Shown here: piece by piece, positions 8,107-16,770 of the stretch
How the letters are laid out: every line of letters starts with the position of its first letter
How positions within the stretch are numbered: position 1 is the first letter of the stretch
Position numbers and translations under genes: made by a program
Source of the DNA: Pseudarthrobacter enclensis
Lineage (GTDB): Bacteria; Actinomycetota; Actinomycetes; Actinomycetales; Micrococcaceae
DNA: 64,000 nucleotides
NCBI RefSeq assembly: GCF_001457025.1
Contig: NZ_KQ758603.1
Location: 62,001 to 126,000, forward strand
Direction: 5' to 3'
The notes under the pieces: model-generated
Told to the model about the DNA's origin: nothing
Databases searched by the model: none
The model's input: only the letters and a program-made list of their open reading frames with translations

Positions 8107-8880
8107 CTACGGAGTTACCGCCGCCACCTCAACGGCAACCCCCGCGTCCCGGAACTTCTGCACCTGGGCCGGGTCGGCGCCGTCGTCCGTCACTAGGGTC
8201 CACGGCAACGCCAGCCGCGCCCACGCGTGGAAAGGCCGCAGCCCCAACTTGGAGGAATCCGCCAACACGTAAACTGACCGGCCCCGCCGGGCCATGAGTT
8301 CCTTGAGCCGGGTCTGGGCGTGGTCGGCCTCGCAGATGCCGTCCTCGGCGGTGACGGCGTCGGCGCCCAGGAACACCCGGTCGAAGCTCATCCGCTCCAG
8401 CGCCGCCTCGGCCAGCGGCCCCACGAAACTCTGCGAAACACCCCGGAGCCGGCCGCCCAGGCAGTCCACCTCGATACCCTCGGAGTCGGCCAGCTCCTGC
8501 AGCGTGTTGATGCCGGGCGTGGTCACGGACAACGGGCCGAACCCGCGCAGCTCGTGCGCCAGTGCACCCGCTGTGGAGCCGGCGTCGAGCAGGATGTTCT
8601 CCCCGGGCTGGATCACGGACGCCGCCCACCGGGCGATCGCATGCTTTTGCTCGAACGCCTCGCCCGTGCGCTGCCGCAGCGACGCCTCCGGGTGCGCGCC
8701 CATGGCCATCGCCCCGCCATACGTCCGGGCCAGCCGGCCCTGCGAATTCAGCAACGCAAGGTCACGGCGGATGGTGGACGCCGTCACCTCGAACTTGGCG
8801 GAGAGCTCCTCCACGGAGGCCAGGCCGGTGGTCACGGCAAGGTGGTAGATCTCCTCGCGCCGCGCGTTTGCGCTGAGCAT
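8107..8880 (-). CDS. DeoR-family transcriptional regulator of the sugar-acid cluster
   Basis: About 257 residues from the ATG at 8880, which has GGAG at good spacing (the frame stays open to 8943). The N-terminal helix-turn-helix contains SVEELSAKFEVTASTIRRDL, the DeoR signature, followed by the DeoRC sensor domain with the expected DAGSTAGALA phosphate-binding-like loop and a FLGADAV segment. DeoR proteins usually repress sugar catabolism and respond to a phosphorylated intermediate. It lies 76 bases downstream of the kinase-dehydrogenase gene on the same strand, so a phosphorylated four-carbon acid is a reasonable effector (inference). Confidence 0.87.
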   Translation of the reverse strand: MLSANARREEIYHLAVTTGLASVEELSAKFEVTASTIRRDLALLNSQGRLARTYGGAMAMGAHPEASLRQRTGEAFEQKHAIARWAASVIQPGENILLDAGSTAGALAHELRGFGPLSVTTPGINTLQELADSEGIEVDCLGGRLRGVSQSFVGPLAEAALERMSFDRVFLGADAVTAEDGICEADHAQTRLKELMARRGRSVYVLADSSKLGLRPFHAWARLALPWTLVTDDGADPAQVQKFRDAGVAVEVAAVTP

Positions 8881-8956
8881 TCCCGGTCTCCTTCCCGTGG
8901 GCATGGCGGTGGCAGTGCTACCCATGCTAGTTCCGGCCCCCAAGCAAACCGGTGAC

Positions 8957-11344
8957 CTACACGGCCACGGCCGGACGGGTGGCCATCTCCGCAGCCTGGT
9001 GCAGTGCCTCCACCATGGACCGGGAATCGGCGATGTTCTTGCCGGCGATGTCGAACGCGGTGCCGTGGTCCACGGACGTGCGGATGACCGGCAGGCCCAC
9101 GGTGATGTTCACGCCGGCCTCGATGCCCAGCACCTTCACCGGCCCGTGCCCCTGGTCGTGGTACATGGCCACCACCAGGTCGTAATCGCCGCGGCCGGCC
9201 AGGAAGAACAGCGTGTCCGCCGGCAGCGGCCCCACCGCGTTGATCCCGTCCGCCTGCGCAGCCTTCACGCCGGGCTCGATCTTCTCCGCTTCCTCACCCT
9301 GGCCGAACAGGCCGTTCTCGCCCGCGTGCGGGTTGATGGCGCACACGCCGATCTTCGGGTTGGGGATGCCCGCCCGGACCAGCGCCTCATGGCCGCGGCG
9401 GATGGTGCGCTCCACCAGGTCCGGGTTGATCTTCCGGATCGCGTCCATCAGCCCGATGTGCGTGGTCACGTGGATCACCCGGATCTTCGGCGTGGACAGC
9501 ATCATGGACACCTCCTCCGTGCCCGTCAGGTGCGCCAGCAGCTCGGTGTGCCCGGGGTAGATGTGCCCGGCGGCGTGCAGCGCCTCCTTGTTCAGCGGCG
9601 CGGTGCAGATGGCCTGCACCTTCCCGGCCATCGCCAGCTCGCTGGCCACCCGGATGTACTCGTACGCGGCGTGCCCGGCCACAGGGGAGAGCTGGCCCCA
9701 GGCCAAGTCCTCCGGCAGCAGCGCCAGGTCAATCACGTTCACCCGGCCCGGCGTGAACACGGCGTCCTCCACGTCCTGGACGGCCTGGATGTCCACCTCG
9801 ACGCCCAGGGTCTCCGCCGCCTGCCGCAGGCGCAGCGCATCGCCCACCACCACGGGACGGCACTCGGCCAGGATGCCCGCATCCAGCACCGCCGGGACGA
9901 TCACCTCCGGGCCGATGCCGGCGCCGTCGCCCATGGTCACGGCCACGTAGGGGAGTGGCTGGTTCTTGGTTGCTGAGTCAGTCATTGTTGCTCCAAATTC
10001 TTCGGAAGTCTTGCGGGGAAGGGTGTTGGCGGGAGCCGGCGCGGACCGGCGCTCCCGGATTTCGTCATACAGCTGCAGGAGGGCCAGGTCGTCGCCGAAG
10101 CTGCCGGGCTTGGTGCCCACCAGCGTCCCGTCGTCGGCGCGGCTCAGCACGGCCCCGTGCTGCACCGCCGCGAGCGGCACCAGGCTGGAGCGGCCGACGG
10201 CGTCCAGGACTTCCCGGGCCGTCTCACCGCCGGTAAGGATCAGGTCAGTGGGGGTCACCTTTGCAGCCTGGGCCGCGAACGCGGACAGGGCCTGCACGAT
10301 GCGTGCAGAGCCAGACGGGTCCACTTTTGCGGCGGCCAGTGTGATGGCTACGCGGTGCCCTGCCCTCAAATCTGCTGAAACCTGGGCCAGTTGGGGAGCG
10401 TAGGCGTCCTTGGCGCCGGCATACAGCGGGTGCAGCCGGACCACCCGGAAGCCTTCGGCTTCGAGGCGGGCCAGCTGCTTTTGCGCCGTTCCGGATGCGG
10501 AGCCGACGACGGCGAGCACCGGCCGTTCGGCTTCCTGCGGTTCGGCGGTGGTTGCGTCCGCCGCTGCCACACTCTGCGCATTCCGCGCAGAATGCGCACC
10601 CAGCCGTTCCGCCAGCACATCAGCCGCTCCGCCGGTTCCCACCAGCACGATGCGGCGGCCGCCAGCGGTGAAGCCGAGCTCCAGCAGGGCATCCACCACC
10701 TGCTCCAGGTCCGCCGTGGTTTCACCATCAGCCACCACCAGCGCGGGCCGGCCGTCCAGCATCTGGTCCAGGAGGGACGGCACTCTGCTTGACCGCACCG
10801 CGTCCAGGCCCAGGGAGTGCACCGACTCCGGTTCTTCCGGGCGGAGCAGCGACGGAATATCGGCCGGCGGGGCCGAAGCCTCCGCCTGCCACAAATCCGC
10901 CTCCGCCAGGGGAGAGCCGGCAACAAAGGGACGGCCGGCGCGCACTGTGCGCTGCAGCTGGGGGAGTGCCCCCGCAACCACAACGTGGTAGCCGAGGGCC
11001 GCCAGCGCGGCGGTCTCGGCGCTGATGTTGCCGCGCCACAGGGAGTCCATCTTCTTGAACAGCACCTGCGCGGCAGAGGCTTCGGGGCCGGAGAAGGCGT
11101 CCTTGACCCGTGCCTCGGCATCCGCAGGTGACAGCCCGCGGGAGTGGGTGTCAGCCACCACCGCATCGGCGGCGGTGGTGCCGGCGACGGTCCCCGCAAA
11201 GGAGGTGCCGCCGTCGTGCGTTTGCCCGGTGTGTGCAGGACCCGGGGTGAGCAGGACCTGCGCGGTGAGGCCGTGCCCTACAAAGCAGTAGCCGACCTCG
11301 GCGGCCCCGGAGAAATCGTCGGCCTGCACAAATACGGAAGCCAC
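8957..11344 (-). CDS. Fused four-carbon acid sugar kinase (DUF1537) and PdxA2-type 4-phosphate dehydrogenase
   Basis: One uninterrupted frame of 795 codons from a GTG at 11344 (GAGAGGAG upstream). Residues 1-430 form a DUF1537 kinase: FVQADDFSGAAE at the N-terminus and the C-terminal ATP-binding LTGGETAREVL and GTKPGSFGD. A 24-residue Pro/Arg-rich linker follows, then a complete PdxA-family enzyme (about residues 454-795) with TMGDGAGIGPEV and metal-binding histidines in YPGHTE, HVTTHIG and MYHDQGH. In known pathways separate kinase and PdxA2 convert D-threonate or D-erythronate to DHAP and CO2. Here no stop separates them, although the dehydrogenase has its own ATG and ribosome site (9985). 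Both fused and separate products are possible. Confidence 0.85.
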   Translation of the reverse strand: MASVFVQADDFSGAAEVGYCFVGHGLTAQVLLTPGPAHTGQTHDGGTSFAGTVAGTTAADAVVADTHSRGLSPADAEARVKDAFSGPEASAAQVLFKKMDSLWRGNISAETAALAALGYHVVVAGALPQLQRTVRAGRPFVAGSPLAEADLWQAEASAPPADIPSLLRPEEPESVHSLGLDAVRSSRVPSLLDQMLDGRPALVVADGETTADLEQVVDALLELGFTAGGRRIVLVGTGGAADVLAERLGAHSARNAQSVAAADATTAEPQEAERPVLAVVGSASGTAQKQLARLEAEGFRVVRLHPLYAGAKDAYAPQLAQVSADLRAGHRVAITLAAAKVDPSGSARIVQALSAFAAQAAKVTPTDLILTGGETAREVLDAVGRSSLVPLAAVQHGAVLSRADDGTLVGTKPGSFGDDLALLQLYDEIRERRSAPAPANTLPRKTSEEFGATMTDSATKNQPLPYVAVTMGDGAGIGPEVIVPAVLDAGILAECRPVVVGDALRLRQAAETLGVEVDIQAVQDVEDAVFTPGRVNVIDLALLPEDLAWGQLSPVAGHAAYEYIRVASELAMAGKVQAICTAPLNKEALHAAGHIYPGHTELLAHLTGTEEVSMMLSTPKIRVIHVTTHIGLMDAIRKINPDLVERTIRRGHEALVRAGIPNPKIGVCAINPHAGENGLFGQGEEAEKIEPGVKAAQADGINAVGPLPADTLFFLAGRGDYDLVVAMYHDQGHGPVKVLGIEAGVNITVGLPVIRTSVDHGTAFDIAGKNIADSRSMVEALHQAAEMATRPAVAV
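9983..9996 (-). promoter_or_regulatory. Internal ribosome-binding site and start for the PdxA2 part
   Basis: On the minus strand GGAG (9991-9994) precedes an ATG at 9985 by five bases, exactly where the dehydrogenase domain begins. A 342-residue separate PdxA2 could therefore be made from the same message in addition to, or instead of, the fusion. Confidence 0.55.
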
Positions 11345-11457
11345 GTTGCTCCTCTCGGTTCGATAGTCGGCTGGTGTGCCATACGGGTCATCCCGGCCCA
11401 TATGGAGCGGGAAGCTTTCATCATCATGACACGGTTGCGCGAATCACGCTAGAGGGG

Positions 11458-11474
11458 TTGCGCACTTTGCGCAA
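11458..11474. promoter_or_regulatory. Candidate DeoR operator in the divergent promoter region
   Basis: A perfect palindrome TTGCGCA-CTT-TGCGCAA sits between the kinase gene and the ABC transporter genes, and a further TTGCGC half-site occurs at 11435-11440. Position between the two halves of the catabolic cluster suggests control of both directions, probably by the DeoR protein. Not tested. Confidence 0.5.
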
Positions 11475-11549
11475 AGGTGGCAAAGTGATGGACACAACAT
11501 CCGGCGCCGCCACTCCGCCCGCCGTCCCCAACCTACCGAGAGGTCAACG

Positions 11550-13124
11550 ATGACCGTTCTTCCTCAAGGAAGTGAGATTTCCCGCCGCCGCCTGCTGCAG
11601 TTCGGCGCGGCCGCCGGGTTCTTGCTGGGCACCGGCAGCCTGGCCGGCTGCGCAGGCCCCACCGGCCTCCCGGGCCCCAGCACCCTGACCCTGGCCCTCA
11701 ACCGTTCCCTGGTCAGCCTGGACAACAAGCTCAACCAGTTCGACGCCGCCGTCACCGTGCAGCGCTCCGTCCGCCAGGGCCTCACCGCCATCGGTCCCGA
11801 AACCAAGCCCGTCCTGGTCCTGGCCGAACGCTTCGAGATGACCGGCCCCACCGAATGGACCGTCAAGCTCCGCGACGACATCCGCTACTCGGACAACAGC
11901 CCCGTCACCGTGGAGGACGTCTCCACCGCCCTGAAGATGTACCAGCAGGTCCAGGGCTCCTTCGTGGCCGGCTTCTTCCCCGAATTCCCCCAGGTGGTCC
12001 CGGTGGACGACCGCACGTTCAAGATGGTGTCCAAGAAGTCCATCCCCATCCTGGACAGCCTCATGAGCATGATCCTGATTACCCCGGCCGCGCAGAACAA
12101 GCCGGAGGAACTGCAGGAAGGCCTGGGCACCGGCCCCTACGTGGTCACCAAGTTCAACCGCGGCGCCGGCACCTACAGCCTGGAACGCAACAAGAACTAT
12201 TGGGGACCGGCCCCCGCCATCGAAAACGTGGAAGTCCGGTTCCTGCCCGAGGAATCCAGCCGCGTCATCGCGCTGCGCAGCGGCGAGGTGGACGTCATCG
12301 ACTCCATCACCCCGGACTCCCGCGAACAGCTCGCCGGCCTGCCCGGCGTCGAGCTTCAGGAAGCGTCCAGCCTGCGCCTGAACCAGATCTTCTTCAACTT
12401 CCGCAAGCCCGCCGGCCACCCGTTGGCCGATCCGCGTGTCCGGCAGGCCCTCAGCATGGCCATCGACGGCCAGTCCCTGGTCAAGGACGTGCTGGTGGAC
12501 TCCGTCACCCAGGCCGAGGGCGTCACCCCGTCCAGCCTCACCGGCTACTACAAGACCGGCGAATACGTCTACGACCCCGAGAAGGCCAAGGCCACCCTGG
12601 CCGAGCTCGGCGTCAAGGACCTCACCCTGAAGATCATCTGGGAAACCGGCGAATTCGCCTCCGACACCTCCGTGATGGAAGCCCTGGTGGAAATGTTCGG
12701 CAAGATCGGCGTCAAGGCCGAGCTGCAGCAGTTCGAACCCGGCGGCAACATCCTGGCGTGGCGCCAGGGCAAGCAGGGCGACTGGGACCTCCTGGGCAAC
12801 GGCTACCCCAGCCCCACCGGCCTGGCCATCACCATGCTGCAGGGCATGTACTCCGGCACCCCGGAGAAGGAAGCCACCCGCGATACCTACCAGGGCTACG
12901 TGATCCCCGAGGTCACCGCCAAGATCCAGGCCGCCTCCTCCGAGGCGGACCCGGCCCGCAGGACGGAACTGCTCAACGAAGCACAGCAGGCAGTCTGGGA
13001 CACCTGGCCCTGCGCCTGGGCGTTCGTGCCCAAGTCCGTCCTCGCCCACCGGGAGCGGGTGTCCAACATCAACCTGGCACCCACCAACTCCTACCCGCTG
13101 GTTGACGTCCGGCTGGAGGCCTGA
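11550..13124 (+). CDS. ABC transporter substrate-binding lipoprotein, peptide/nickel (SBP_bac_5) type
   Basis: A 524-residue family 5 solute-binding protein. The N-terminus has a twin-arginine stretch RRRLLQF and a lipobox LAGC with the lipidated cysteine at residue 34, so it is Tat-exported and anchored outside the membrane. The body has the usual SBP_bac_5 pattern, including LRDDIRYSDNSPVTVEDV and DPRVRQALSMAIDG. First gene of a five-gene importer operon. Proteins of this class bind oligopeptides, but many actinobacterial ones carry oligosaccharides or sugar acids, which fits the downstream aldolase, reductase and sialidase-like genes. Confidence 0.9.
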   Translation: MTVLPQGSEISRRRLLQFGAAAGFLLGTGSLAGCAGPTGLPGPSTLTLALNRSLVSLDNKLNQFDAAVTVQRSVRQGLTAIGPETKPVLVLAERFEMTGPTEWTVKLRDDIRYSDNSPVTVEDVSTALKMYQQVQGSFVAGFFPEFPQVVPVDDRTFKMVSKKSIPILDSLMSMILITPAAQNKPEELQEGLGTGPYVVTKFNRGAGTYSLERNKNYWGPAPAIENVEVRFLPEESSRVIALRSGEVDVIDSITPDSREQLAGLPGVELQEASSLRLNQIFFNFRKPAGHPLADPRVRQALSMAIDGQSLVKDVLVDSVTQAEGVTPSSLTGYYKTGEYVYDPEKAKATLAELGVKDLTLKIIWETGEFASDTSVMEALVEMFGKIGVKAELQQFEPGGNILAWRQGKQGDWDLLGNGYPSPTGLAITMLQGMYSGTPEKEATRDTYQGYVIPEVTAKIQAASSEADPARRTELLNEAQQAVWDTWPCAWAFVPKSVLAHRERVSNINLAPTNSYPLVDVRLEA

Positions 13125-13127
13125 GCC

Positions 13128-14063
13128 ATGACCAACTACATCCTCAAGCGCCTGGGACAGGGCCTGCTCACCGTGTTCCTCACGGTGTCCACCGTGTTCA
13201 TCCTGATCCGCATGGCCCCCGGCGATCCCGCCGTGTCCTACGCCGGCCCGCTGGCCACCAACGAACAGCTCGAAGCCGTCCGCCAGCAGTTCGGCCTGGA
13301 CAAGCCCGTCCTGGAGCAGTACTGGATCTTCATCCAGCAGCTGTTCACCGGCAACCTGGGCCAGTCCTACTCCTTCCAGGCCCCCGCCATGCAGGTGGTC
13401 TTCGAACGGATGCCCTACACCCTGACCCTGGCGACGTCGGCAATCCTGCTGACCGCCGCCGTCGCCATCCCCCTGGGCGTATGGATGTCCCGCCGCCCGG
13501 ACACCGGCCGCGAATTTGGCGTCAACGTGCTCACCATCGCCGGGCAGTCCATGCCCGACTTCTGGACCGGCATCATGCTGCTCACCGGCTTCGCCGTGCT
13601 GATCCCGCTGTTCCCAGCCTCCGGCTTCGCCACCTGGGGCGGGCTGGTGCTCCCCACGGTCACCATCGCCATCCTGCAGATCGCCCTGATCTCCCGCATG
13701 GTCCGCCGCGAAATGACCAACAACCTGGCCGCCCCGTACCTCACGGTGGCCCGTTCCCGCGGCGTGAAGAACTCCGTCCTCACTTGGCGCTACGCCATGG
13801 GCAACTCCGCCATCCCCGTCTTCACCGCCCTGGGCACCCGGTTCGCCGCGATGCTCAACGGCGTGGTGGTCGTCGAAGTGGTGTTCGCCTGGCCCGGCGT
13901 CGGCTCCCTGATTGTCCGGGCCCTCGAAACCCGCGACTACCCCCTCATCCAGGCCACGGTCCTCATTACCGCGCTCCTGGCGGTGGGCGTCCAGCTGCTC
14001 ATCGACCTCGCCTACCCGCTCCTTGATCCCCGCGTTCGTCTTGGAAAGGCGGCCACAGCATGA
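13128..14063 (+). CDS. ABC transporter permease, OppB/DppB type
   Basis: A 311-residue permease beginning three bases after the binding-protein gene. It has six predicted helices, the N-terminal IRMAPGDPA segment of DppB proteins, and the cytoplasmic coupling motif with the invariant glycine in TVARSRGVKNSVLTWRYA. It pairs with the next permease, whose start codon overlaps this stop (ATGA). Together they form the membrane channel of the importer. Confidence 0.93.
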   Translation: MTNYILKRLGQGLLTVFLTVSTVFILIRMAPGDPAVSYAGPLATNEQLEAVRQQFGLDKPVLEQYWIFIQQLFTGNLGQSYSFQAPAMQVVFERMPYTLTLATSAILLTAAVAIPLGVWMSRRPDTGREFGVNVLTIAGQSMPDFWTGIMLLTGFAVLIPLFPASGFATWGGLVLPTVTIAILQIALISRMVRREMTNNLAAPYLTVARSRGVKNSVLTWRYAMGNSAIPVFTALGTRFAAMLNGVVVVEVVFAWPGVGSLIVRALETRDYPLIQATVLITALLAVGVQLLIDLAYPLLDPRVRLGKAATA

Positions 14064-14992
14064 GCCTCGACACCGCAACCCCCGCCCCGGGTACGCCCGG
14101 CGCACCGGCGAAGCAGCCCAGCCCCTCCGCCGTCACCAAGGCGGACATCGCCAAGGCCGGCGCCACCCGCCGCCGCCGCTCCGCGCAGTGGAAGCTGATT
14201 GTCGGCACCATCTGCACCCTGCTGGTGATCATCCCGATCATCCTGGCCAACGTGCTCCCGCTGCCGGACGCCAACTTCCAGGACCTCGCCGCCCGCCGGC
14301 TGCCCCCGCTGACCGACGGGCACCTGTTCGGCACCGACCAGCTGGGCCGCGACCTGCTCTCCCGCGTCCTGCACGGCGGCCAGGTGTCGCTGACCATCGG
14401 CCTGCTGGCCGTCCTGGTCTCCGGCGCCATCGGCGTGATCCTCGGCGCGGCCGCCGGCTACTTCGGCGGCTGGGTGGACACCATCGTCTCCCGCCTCCTC
14501 GAAGCCCAGATGTCCCTGCCGCTGCTGATGATGCTGCTGCTGGTGGTGGCCCTGTTCGGCCCGTCCATCCCCGTCATCACGTTCGTGATCGCCATCGCCC
14601 AATGGCCCGAGGTTGCCCGCCTCACCCGCTCCATGGTGCTGGTGGAACGCGAAAAGCCCTACGTCTCCGCTGCCCGGATCCTGGGCCTGCACCGCATCCA
14701 GATCCTGATCCAGCACATCATCCCCAACGTCATCAAGCAGGCAACCCTGGTGGTGCTCCTCCTGCTGGCCCAGGCCGTGCTGCTCGAATCCGCGCTGTCC
14801 TTCCTGGGCGCCGGCCCGCAGCGGCCCTTCGCCACCTGGGGCCGCATCATCTCCGACGGCCAGGACTACATCACCACCTCCTGGTGGATGGTCACCCTGC
14901 CCGGCCTGGTGATCGTGCTCATGGTGGTGGGCGTCAACCTGCTGGGCGACGGCCTCCGCGACCGTCCCCGCCGCAAGAAGAAGGGTGCCTGA
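14060..14992 (+). CDS. ABC transporter permease, OppC/DppC type
   Basis: A 310-residue permease with the OppC N-terminal extension, one long first helix, the periplasmic FGTDQLGRDLLSRVLHGG motif that defines the family, and the coupling segment AARILGLHRIQILIQHIIP. The start overlaps the previous stop by four bases, which implies translational coupling and equal amounts of the two permeases. The ATPase gene starts two bases after the stop. Confidence 0.93.
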   Translation: MSLDTATPAPGTPGAPAKQPSPSAVTKADIAKAGATRRRRSAQWKLIVGTICTLLVIIPIILANVLPLPDANFQDLAARRLPPLTDGHLFGTDQLGRDLLSRVLHGGQVSLTIGLLAVLVSGAIGVILGAAAGYFGGWVDTIVSRLLEAQMSLPLLMMLLLVVALFGPSIPVITFVIAIAQWPEVARLTRSMVLVEREKPYVSAARILGLHRIQILIQHIIPNVIKQATLVVLLLLAQAVLLESALSFLGAGPQRPFATWGRIISDGQDYITTSWWMVTLPGLVIVLMVVGVNLLGDGLRDRPRRKKKGA

Positions 14993-14993
14993 C

Positions 14994-15902
14994 ATGACCT
15001 CCGCATCTGAAACCCAGAAGTTCACCGAGCAGCCGCTGCTGGAGGTCCGCGACTTCCAGGTGGAGCTCATCACGGACACCGCCATCATCCGCGCCGTGGA
15101 CGCCGTCAGCTTCAGCATCCACCGCGGCGAGACGGTCACCATCATCGGCGAGTCCGGTTCCGGAAAGTCGACGACGGCGATGGGCATCCTCCGCCTGCTG
15201 CCCGAAGACCTCGCGGTACTGTCCGGCACCGTGGTGATTGACGGCGTCGACATCTCCGCTGACCCCAAGGCCATCGACAAGGTGCGCGGCAGGACCCTGG
15301 CGCTCATCCCGCAGGACCCCATGACGGCGCTCAGCCCGGTCCACTCGATCGGCAGCCAGCTGTTCGAAGCCATCAGCATCGCCGGCGCCGCGTCCGCCAA
15401 GGACAAGGCCGCCCTGCAGGCCCGGGCCGTGCGGCTGCTGGAGCAGGTGCACATCCCCACGCCGGAGAAGCAGCTGAAGAAGTACCCGCACCAGCTCTCC
15501 GGCGGCATGCTGCAGCGCGTGCTGATCGCCATCGCGCTGGCCTCAGAGCCACAGCTGCTGGTGGCGGACGAGCCCACCTCCGCCCTGGACGTCACCGTGC
15601 AGGCCGGCATCCTGGACCTGCTGCTGGAACTGCAGGAACAGCGCGGCATCGGCATCCTGATGATCACGCACGACCTCGGCGTCGCCCGGCTCATCTCGGA
15701 CCGCATCCACGTGATGAAGGACGGCGCGTTCGTGGAGTCCGGCGAGGTCCAGCAGATCGTGGACCACCCCGCCACCGAATACACGCAGTCCCTGCTGGCC
15801 GCCGTGCCCGTCCTGGGGGAGTGGGACGAAACCCCCGCCGCCACCGGCCGCCGCGCCGCCACCACCGACCCCGCCCTCACCCAGACCGGAGCCAAGCCAT
15901 GA
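14994..15902 (+). CDS. ABC transporter ATPase, OppD/DppD type
   Basis: A 302-residue ATPase starting at the ATG at 14994 with AAGGG nine bases upstream; an in-frame GTG at 14985 is less likely. Walker A is GESGSGKST, the signature is LSGGMLQRV and Walker B is LLVADEPTSALD. This is the first of two nucleotide-binding subunits that drive the importer. The C-terminal oligopeptide-type extension is short and lacks the usual cysteines of some OppD proteins. The stop overlaps the start of the next gene. Confidence 0.92.
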   Translation: MTSASETQKFTEQPLLEVRDFQVELITDTAIIRAVDAVSFSIHRGETVTIIGESGSGKSTTAMGILRLLPEDLAVLSGTVVIDGVDISADPKAIDKVRGRTLALIPQDPMTALSPVHSIGSQLFEAISIAGAASAKDKAALQARAVRLLEQVHIPTPEKQLKKYPHQLSGGMLQRVLIAIALASEPQLLVADEPTSALDVTVQAGILDLLLELQEQRGIGILMITHDLGVARLISDRIHVMKDGAFVESGEVQQIVDHPATEYTQSLLAAVPVLGEWDETPAATGRRAATTDPALTQTGAKP

Positions 15903-16726
15903 CCAAGCCGTTCCTCGCCGTCGACAACCTGGTGGTGGACTACCACGTCCCCGGCGGCACCTTCCGGGCCGTGGACGACGTCTCCTTCTCCGTGGACAAA
16001 GGCAAGACCATCGCCGTGGTGGGCGAATCCGGCTGCGGCAAGTCCACCGTAGCCAAGGCCCTCATGCGCCTTGTCACCCCCACCAGCGGGAGCATCACCC
16101 TGGACGGCACCGACATCGCGTCCATGAGCGAGGCCAAGCTCCGGCCGCTGCGCTCCAAGTTCCAGATGGTGTTCCAAGACCCGTACGGCTCGCTGGACCC
16201 GCACATGACCGCGCAGGAAATCGTGGCCGAGCCGCTGAAGCTGCAGGGCATCCGCTCCAAGGCTGAGCGGCACGCGGCGGCGGCCAAGCTGATCGACCAG
16301 GTGGGCCTGCCCGTCCGGTCCCTGGAGAAACGGCCCTCCGAGTTCTCCGGCGGACAGCGCCAGCGCATCGGCATCGCCCGGGCGCTCGCCTCCAAGCCCG
16401 AGCTGCTGGTCTGCGACGAGGCCACCAGCGCGCTGGACGTCTCCGTGCAGGCCCAGGTGCTGCGGCTGCTGAAGTCCATCCAGGACGAAACCGGCATCAC
16501 CTACGTGTTCATCTCGCACAACCTGGGCGTGGTGCAGGAGATCAGCGATACCGTCATGGTGATGCAGAAGGGCAAGCTGGTGGAACTTGGCACCACGGAA
16601 TCCGTCCTGACCACGCCCAAGGAGGACTACACCCGCAAGCTCCGCCGCGCGGCCCTGGACCCCTCCACCATGACCGGGCTCAAGCCCCGGCACGTGGTCC
16701 GCTCCCTGGCCCTGGCCAACCAGTAA
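15899..16726 (+). CDS. ABC transporter ATPase, OppF/DppF type
   Basis: A 275-residue ATPase starting at 15899 through an ATGA overlap with the preceding gene. Walker A GESGCGKST, Q-loop FQDPYGSLDP, signature FSGGQRQR and Walker B LLVCDEATSALD are all intact, and FQDPYGSLDP is typical of the OppF/DppF branch. It completes a five-component importer encoded in one direction from 11550. The aldo/keto reductase gene follows after 44 bases. Confidence 0.92.
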   Translation: MTKPFLAVDNLVVDYHVPGGTFRAVDDVSFSVDKGKTIAVVGESGCGKSTVAKALMRLVTPTSGSITLDGTDIASMSEAKLRPLRSKFQMVFQDPYGSLDPHMTAQEIVAEPLKLQGIRSKAERHAAAAKLIDQVGLPVRSLEKRPSEFSGGQRQRIGIARALASKPELLVCDEATSALDVSVQAQVLRLLKSIQDETGITYVFISHNLGVVQEISDTVMVMQKGKLVELGTTESVLTTPKEDYTRKLRRAALDPSTMTGLKPRHVVRSLALANQ

Positions 16727-16770
16727 CTGAACGCAACCCACTGACGAACGCAACCACGAGGAATTAACGC

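Noticed and set aside
11544..16753. Long open frames on the minus strand opposite the ABC transporter genes
   Set aside because: They are antisense to well-conserved transporter genes, are rich in Gly/Asp/His from GC bias, and have no ribosome sites or domains.
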